Positions 59,046 through 64,000 of a stretch of DNA of 64,000 nucleotides are shown here, piece after piece; position 1 is the first letter of the stretch, and each line of letters begins with the position of its first letter. The stretch comes from Halopseudomonas sabulinigri (GTDB lineage: Bacteria > Pseudomonadota > Gammaproteobacteria > Pseudomonadales > Pseudomonadaceae): the NCBI RefSeq assembly GCF_900105255.1, contig NZ_LT629763.1, positions 1,302,001-1,366,000 of the forward strand, read 5' to 3'. The notes below the pieces were generated by a model, which worked only from the letters and a program-made list of their open reading frames with translations, did not search any database and was not told the origin of the DNA. The position numbers and the translations under genes are program-made.

Positions 59046-59869
59046 AGGCCTGACCCGGTGGGCCGTACCAGACGTTCGACGAAGAACTCGAGATGTCCGC
59101 GTGGATTGGCCGGTAAAGGCCAGGCATCCACCTTCTGTGCAATCGCCCGAATGGCCATAGCCGCCTTGCTGCGCGGAAAGGCTTCGTAGACTGCACGTTG
59201 CTTCTGTACGGACTTGCGCACCGCTTCGTCAAAGGGTACGGCCCCGACGTATTGCAGCGCTACGTCGAGAAACCGGTCAGTTACTTTGGAGAGTTTAGCA
59301 AAGACCAGCCGACCTTCCTGCGGTGTGCCGACCATATTGGCCAACACGCGGAATCGGGTCATGCCGTGATCACGGTTGAGCAGCTTGATCAGTGCGTAGG
59401 CATCGGTAATCGAGGTTGGCTCGTCGCAGACGACAATCAGTGCCTCCTGTGCAGCACGCACGAAGCTGACCACCGAGTCGCCAATACCCGCCGCGGTGTC
59501 GACAATCAGCACGTCGATGTTATCGCCGACCTCGCTGAAGGCCTGGATCAAACCGGCATGTTGCTGATGATTCAGGCTGACCATGCTGGCGGCGCCGGAC
59601 GCGGCGGGCACCACGCGTACACCACCCGGGCCATTGAGCATCACATCGCGCAGGTCACATTTGCCTTCCAGCACATCCGCCAACGTTGCCTTGGGTTTGA
59701 GACCCAGCAACACATCGACGTTGGCCAGCCCCAAGTCGGCATCGAGCAGCACGACGCGACGGCCCATGTCTGCCAGCGCCAGACTGAGGTTGACCGACAC
59801 GTTGGTTTTGCCGATACCACCCTTGCCGCCAGTGACTGCGATAACCTGAACCGGATGATTGCTACCCAT
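59042..59869 (-). CDS. fleN: Flagellar number regulator FleN (MinD-like ATPase)
   Basis: A 275-residue ParA/MinD ATPase. Deviant Walker A VTGGKGGIGKTNVSVNLSLA, Walker B VVLLDADLGLANVDVLLGL and VLIVDTAAGIGDSVVSFV. FleN inhibits FleQ and limits polar flagella to one. Adjacent to flhF. Confidence 0.95.
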   Translation of the reverse strand: MGSNHPVQVIAVTGGKGGIGKTNVSVNLSLALADMGRRVVLLDADLGLANVDVLLGLKPKATLADVLEGKCDLRDVMLNGPGGVRVVPAASGAASMVSLNHQQHAGLIQAFSEVGDNIDVLIVDTAAGIGDSVVSFVRAAQEALIVVCDEPTSITDAYALIKLLNRDHGMTRFRVLANMVGTPQEGRLVFAKLSKVTDRFLDVALQYVGAVPFDEAVRKSVQKQRAVYEAFPRSKAAMAIRAIAQKVDAWPLPANPRGHLEFFVERLVRPTGSGL

Positions 59870-59901
59870 CTACGTTGATTACCTTGAATTATTGATTTTG
59901 C

Positions 59902-61269
59902 TTAGCTTGCCCGCTGGCCATGCATCATGCCGGCAAACACATCCGCCATCGCCTGATCGGCTGGCGCTTCATTACCTGCCATGCTGACCGCACGGCTGAC
60001 CAGCTGGTGACCGACGGCCCGGTTGATATCGTCCGGAATCCGCTGGCCATCTGCCAGATAGGCTACCGGCAAACCCTGCTCCATAGCCAGCCCTAATGAC
60101 TCACCCAGGGTCGCCGCTTCGTCAACCTTGGTCAGGATACAGCCACTCAAACCGCAGGTCTTGTAGTTGTGGTACGCCGCCTTCATTACCCGGTACTGAC
60201 TGGTCGCTGCGAGTACCAGCAGATTGCGAACCTGGCGGCCCTGCTGTGCCAGTGCGCTCAACTGGCCACGCAGATAGGGATCGTTGGCCTGCAGCCCCGC
60301 GGTATCTACCAGCACCAGGCGCTTGCCGGAGAAATCAGCGAGAACATCTTCAAGACTGTTCTGTTCATCCACCACGCGCACCGGCACATCCAGGATACGG
60401 CCCAGCGTACGCAGCTGCTCGTGGGCGCCAATCCGGTAGGTATCCATGGTCACCAGCGCGACGTGCTGACTGCCGTGCTTGAGCACGTAACGCGCGGCCA
60501 GCTTGCCCAGGGTGGTGGTCTTACCGGCCCCGGTCGGGCCCACCAGGGCAATGATGCCACCCTGTTCCAGCACTTCTTCACGCAGCGTGGGAATGCGGTG
60601 GGACAGGTGAGCCAGCAGCAGCCGCCAGGCCTGACGAATATCCGGCACATCGGCGACCTGGCGCAGCAGCTCCTGACAGGTTTCCGCTGGCAGGCCGATC
60701 TGGGTCAAACGGCGCCACAGGCCAGCCTGCTTGGGCTGCCGTTGGTTCAATTGGCCCCAGGCCATACCGCCCAGCTGCGACTCCAGCATTTCACGCAAAC
60801 CCGCCAATTCGGCGCGCATCGCGCTCAAGCCGGAGCTCTCGGCCGGCTCCGCTGCGGCGGGCGCCGCACTGGCGGCCACCGCGGGCTTGCGTGCTACAGG
60901 CTCCTCACTGGGCTCCTGCACCAAACGGTCGAGCAGATCGCGCGCCACGGGCGAGCCTTGCTCGGCGGCCGCACGCATGCTGTCACCAAATAATTGACGG
61001 TTGACGGTCGGCTGGTTGCGCGAGGCCATCTTGCCGACTTCCAGCTCGGCGCGAGCGGCAACGATACGTTCCTGGGTTTTCTTCAGCTCCTGGTCCAGAC
61101 CGGGCGTCGGCGGCGTGATGCGCGGCGCGACGTAGTCCAACGCGGCAGTCAGCTCAACACCACCCGCCACGCGGCGGTTGGCGATGATGGAGGCGTCAGC
61201 ACCCAACTCGTCGCGCACCAGCTTCATCGCCTGGCGCATATCGGCGGCAAAGAAACGTTTTACTTTCAT
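59902..61269 (-). CDS. flhF: SRP-type GTPase FlhF
   Basis: A 455-residue protein. Start at MKVKRFFAADMRQAM (61269) with GAGG seven bases before. The N-terminal B domain (residues about 1-150) is followed by an SRP-like NG domain: GPTGAGKTTTLGKLAARYV (G1), VDTAGLQANDP (G3) and LTKVDEAATLGESLGLAMEQ (G4). Sets polar placement of the flagellum. Confidence 0.95.
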   Translation of the reverse strand: MKVKRFFAADMRQAMKLVRDELGADASIIANRRVAGGVELTAALDYVAPRITPPTPGLDQELKKTQERIVAARAELEVGKMASRNQPTVNRQLFGDSMRAAAEQGSPVARDLLDRLVQEPSEEPVARKPAVAASAAPAAAEPAESSGLSAMRAELAGLREMLESQLGGMAWGQLNQRQPKQAGLWRRLTQIGLPAETCQELLRQVADVPDIRQAWRLLLAHLSHRIPTLREEVLEQGGIIALVGPTGAGKTTTLGKLAARYVLKHGSQHVALVTMDTYRIGAHEQLRTLGRILDVPVRVVDEQNSLEDVLADFSGKRLVLVDTAGLQANDPYLRGQLSALAQQGRQVRNLLVLAATSQYRVMKAAYHNYKTCGLSGCILTKVDEAATLGESLGLAMEQGLPVAYLADGQRIPDDINRAVGHQLVSRAVSMAGNEAPADQAMADVFAGMMHGQRAS

Positions 61270-61342
61270 GGCTGACCTCATCTGTTACCGGTGCCCCGCG
61301 CAGGGCGCCAGGCGGCTGTTAATCTCTATTCGCACTAGGCGT

Positions 61343-63469
61343 TCAGTTCTGGCCGACGGTGGCGACTATGGTCACCTGTTTGCTGTCCGGGATCTCTTGG
61401 TAGGACAGCACGTGGGCTCCGGGGGCGGCGTAGCGGACGAACTTGGCCATCATCATGCGGATCGGCCCAGCTACCAGCAGTATCGCTGGCTTGCCCTGTA
61501 CTTCCTGGCGCTGCACCGCTTCAGAGAGAGAGCGTTGCAGTTTTTCCGCCATCCCCGGCTCCAGCAGCATGCCATCATCAGCACCCTGCCCGGCCTTCTG
61601 AAGACTCTGTAGCAACATCTGTTCCAACCTTGGCTCAAGGGTGATCACAGGCAGCTCGGAGTCAAGCCCCACAATGCTTTGCACGATGGAGCGCGACAAC
61701 GCCACTCGCACCGCGCCGATCACAGCGCCAGTATCTTGACTCTTACCTGAGCTGTTGGCGATGGCCTCGGCAATGGTCCGAATGTCACGCACTGGCACCT
61801 GCTCCTGCAGCAACCCCTGCAACACCTTGAGCAGGTTCGACAGCGAAATCAGCCCCGGCACCAGCTCCTCGGCCAGCTTGGGTGAGGCCTTGGCCAGCAC
61901 CTGCAACAGCTGCTGCACTTCTTCGTGACCGATCAGCTCATGCGCGTGCTTGTGCAGGATCTGGTTGATATGGGTCGCGACCACGGTACTGGCGTCGACC
62001 ACCGTGTAACCCAGTGATTGCGCCTGATCCTTCTGCGAAGGCTCAATCCACACCGCATCCAGACCGAAGGCCGGGTCTTTGCCTGCCAGCCCCTTGATTT
62101 CGCCAAACACCTGGCCGGGGTTGATCGCCAGCTCGCGGTCCGGGTATACCTCCGCCTCGGCCACGCCCACACCCATCAGCGTCAGTCGGTAAGCATTGGG
62201 CGCAAGATCGAGGTTGTCGCGGATATGTACCGAGGGCATCAGAAAACCCAGATCCTGCGACAGCTTCTTGCGCACGCCCTTGATCCGCGCCAGCAACTGG
62301 CCTCCCTGATTGCGGTCAACCAGCGGAATCAAACGGTAGCCGACCTCCAGCCCCACCATGTCGACCGGGGTGACATCATCCCAGCCAAGCTCACGGGTTT
62401 CCGGACCCTGCACGGCTGGCGGCTGCGCCTGTTTGCGCTCCACTTCGGCCTCTTCATCGGCCTTGACCTGCTGACGCTTGGCGATCACATAGGCGCCGCC
62501 GGCCGCCAGCAAGCCCAGGCCAATAAAGGCGAAGTGCGGCATGCCCGGAATCAGGCCCATGATGATCAGGATCGCAGCGGCAATCGCCAGCGCCTTGGGC
62601 GAAGCGAACATCTGCCGTTGCACCTGCGCGCCCATGTCCTCAGAGGTGGAGACCCGCGTCACCATAATGGCGGCGGCGGTAGACAGCAGCAGTGAAGGTA
62701 TTTGTGCTACCAGACCGTCACCGATGGTCAGCAGCACATAGATCTTGCCCGCTTCGGCAAACGGCAGGCCGTGCTGGGCCATACCGATTGCCAGACCGCC
62801 GATCACGTTGATAAACAGGATCAGCAGGCCTGCTACGGCGTCCCCACGAACGAACTTGCTGGCACCGTCCATGGAGCCGTAAAAGTCCGCTTCCTGGGCC
62901 ACTTCCGAGCGCCGGGTCTTGGCCTGCTCCTGATCGATCAGGCCGGAGTTGAGGTCAGCGTCAATCGCCATCTGCTTACCGGGCATGGCATCCAGGGTAA
63001 AGCGAGCGCTCACTTCGGAAATACGCCCCGCACCCTTGGTTACCACCACGAAGTTGATGATCATCAGGATGGCAAACACCACCAGACCCACCACATAGTT
63101 ACCGCCGATCACCACCTCACCAAAGGCCTGAATCACCTTACCGGCGGCATCGCCACCCTCGTGACCGTACAGCAACACGACCCGCGTGGACGCCACGTTC
63201 AGCGCCAGGCGCAGCAAGGTAGCCACCAGCAAAATGGTCGGGAAAACAGCAAAATCGAGCGGCCGCAGGGCGTAGGCGCAGACCAGCAACACCACCAGCG
63301 CCAGGGCAATATTGAAGGTGAAGAGGACGTCCAGCAGGAACGGCGGCACCGGCAGCATCATCATGCCGAGCATGACCAGCAACAGAATCGGCACGCCCAG
63401 GCTGCCGTGCCGCAGCCCGGCCAGGTTGGTTCGCATATTACCCATCAGTTGTGCGCGATCGACAGCCAT
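61343..63469 (-). CDS. flhA: Flagellar export apparatus protein FlhA
   Basis: A 708-residue protein: eight helices in residues about 20-325 (LGVPILLLVMLGMMMLPVPP; the FHIPEP-type region RISEVSARFTLDAMPGKQMA) and a cytosolic C-terminal domain (residues 360-700; LVDASTVVATHINQ-type region is present). Gate of the flagellar type III exporter. Its promoter is described at 63528-63543. Confidence 0.97.
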   Translation of the reverse strand: MAVDRAQLMGNMRTNLAGLRHGSLGVPILLLVMLGMMMLPVPPFLLDVLFTFNIALALVVLLVCAYALRPLDFAVFPTILLVATLLRLALNVASTRVVLLYGHEGGDAAGKVIQAFGEVVIGGNYVVGLVVFAILMIINFVVVTKGAGRISEVSARFTLDAMPGKQMAIDADLNSGLIDQEQAKTRRSEVAQEADFYGSMDGASKFVRGDAVAGLLILFINVIGGLAIGMAQHGLPFAEAGKIYVLLTIGDGLVAQIPSLLLSTAAAIMVTRVSTSEDMGAQVQRQMFASPKALAIAAAILIIMGLIPGMPHFAFIGLGLLAAGGAYVIAKRQQVKADEEAEVERKQAQPPAVQGPETRELGWDDVTPVDMVGLEVGYRLIPLVDRNQGGQLLARIKGVRKKLSQDLGFLMPSVHIRDNLDLAPNAYRLTLMGVGVAEAEVYPDRELAINPGQVFGEIKGLAGKDPAFGLDAVWIEPSQKDQAQSLGYTVVDASTVVATHINQILHKHAHELIGHEEVQQLLQVLAKASPKLAEELVPGLISLSNLLKVLQGLLQEQVPVRDIRTIAEAIANSSGKSQDTGAVIGAVRVALSRSIVQSIVGLDSELPVITLEPRLEQMLLQSLQKAGQGADDGMLLEPGMAEKLQRSLSEAVQRQEVQGKPAILLVAGPIRMMMAKFVRYAAPGAHVLSYQEIPDSKQVTIVATVGQN

Positions 63470-63527
63470 TGCCCGGTAGATTCCTAATCAATAATTTGAC
63501 GCAAATTGCGTGCTTGCAAAGGCCTAC

Positions 63528-63543
63528 GCAAGAAGTGTTCCAG
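63528..63543 (-). promoter_or_regulatory. Sigma-54 promoter of flhA
   Basis: The minus strand reads CTGGAACACTTCTTGCG: the invariant GG (-24) and GC (-12) are separated by exactly 10 nt, as required by RpoN. It lies 59 bases upstream of the flhA ATG. In Pseudomonas flhA is under RpoN and FleQ control, which fits. Confidence 0.6.
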
Positions 63544-63717
63544 CTCGCCGCGAACTGTTCCGCACAGATGATGTCGAAGTGCTACACAACAAAGCTCAAA
63601 GCCGGTGCTATGCTTTGCTGGCGTCGCCACTCTGGTACACTGGCGTCTCTATGACGGCAATGGATGGCCCCGCTCAGTACAGTAAGACTGGCTGGGCAGA
63701 AAAGCGCTGAAAGTTAC

Positions 63718-63740
63718 CCTGTGCCGATGCTCGGCACAGG
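63718..63740. terminator. Stem-loop before the right-edge lipoprotein gene
   Basis: CCTGTGCCGA (63718-63727) pairs with TCGGCACAGG (63731-63740) around TGC, followed by CCTGTTTC. Read on the plus strand it may be a weak terminator of an undefined upstream transcript or a 5'UTR hairpin. The rest of 63470-63801 has no gene that I can support. Confidence 0.4.
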
Positions 63741-63801
63741 CCTGTTTCAGGCATTTTCAGGAGCACGAACCAGCGTTATCCGGCCATCACAGAGAGAGTT
63801 C

Positions 63802-64000
63802 ATGCGCGTACTTCTTGTTTTGCTGCTCAGCATTACAGCGGCCCTGACCGGCTGCGAGAGCCTGTCCAAACCCGACGGGCTGCTGGCACGTTCAGGCGAA
63901 GCACTGGAAAATCAACGCCAGCGCCTGGCTGAGCTGGCCGCCAGCCTGACCAGCGATCCGCAAGAGCAGCAACGTCACGCCGAAGTCGAAGCGCTGTTCA
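63802..64000 (+). CDS. Small lipoprotein, N-terminal part, cut at the right window edge
   Basis: ATG at 63802 with AGAGAGAG before it; 66 codons are visible before the window ends. Residues 1-17 are a lipoprotein signal sequence with lipobox LTGC and lipidated Cys18 (ALTGCESLSKPDG). The mature part is polar and helical with coiled-coil features (LENQRQRLAELAASL). No family recognised. Confidence 0.7.
   Translation, partial: MRVLLVLLLSITAALTGCESLSKPDGLLARSGEALENQRQRLAELAASLTSDPQEQQRHAEVEALF

Overview
The window is a chromosomal segment of a gamma-proteobacterium in the Pseudomonadaceae. This rests on three things: the run flhA-flhF-fleN-fliA-cheYZAB-motCD-parA-cheW-cheW2, next to a complete ccmABCDEFGHI cluster and smc-zipA-ligA, follows the Pseudomonas gene order; fleN, motCD and CheZ are of the Pseudomonas type; and the core is GC-rich. 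A marine or Halopseudomonas/P. stutzeri-like relative seems likely but cannot be settled from the sequence alone.

Layout. 1-5.6 kb: tail of an operon with a sodium:solute symporter (cut at the left edge), a metallophosphoesterase, a TVP38-oxidoreductase fusion and the two TIGR04283/TIGR04282-type glycosyltransferases found in arsenosugar-type clusters. 5.8-10.7 kb: an acyl-CoA dehydrogenase, two SDRs, an APH-fold kinase and a SurE-like phosphatase; the kinase and dehydrogenase together look like a split ACAD11 (4-hydroxyacyl-CoA catabolism). 10.8-12.0 kb: an alkylation-repair pair (Ada/Ogt-type methyltransferase and AlkB). 12.0-15.9 kb: a lipid-phosphate cassette (PAP2 phosphatase, DUF1206, lipid kinase, helical-bundle protein) bracketed by two near-identical direct repeats of about 210 bp.

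16.0-21.4 kb: a visibly AT-rich, single-strand (minus) island with the marks of a nucleotide-centred conflict (anti-phage) system. In order of transcription it encodes a ThsB-like TIR protein, an Nmad2-type protein, a 39-residue small ORF, a TIR-TIR-SLOG fusion, a possible 42-residue small ORF, an alpha-glutamyl/putrescinyl-thymine pyrophosphorylase (aGPT-Pplase)-like protein and a MazG-like NTP pyrophosphohydrolase. Every junction is overlapping or under 20 nt. I regard this as the most novel part of the window.

21.7-38.9 kb: yigZ, a fatty-acid oxidation operon (MFS, thiolase, acyl-CoA dehydrogenase), an NDH2-like oxidoreductase, a soluble-type chemoreceptor, dusC-ligA-zipA-smc, and an MFS permease. 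38.9-46.4 kb: a STAS-like protein and the full cytochrome c maturation (system I) operon on the minus strand, ending at a strong terminator. 46.6-63.5 kb: fliK and a small FlhB-C-terminal homologue on the plus strand, then on the minus strand the chemotaxis and flagellar regulatory block from flhA (with a good sigma-54 promoter) through flhF, fleN, fliA, cheY, cheZ, cheA, cheB, motC, motD, parA, cheW-like, cheW and a DUF2802 protein. The right edge cuts a small lipoprotein gene. I found no tRNA, rRNA, CRISPR array, insertion sequence or integrase.
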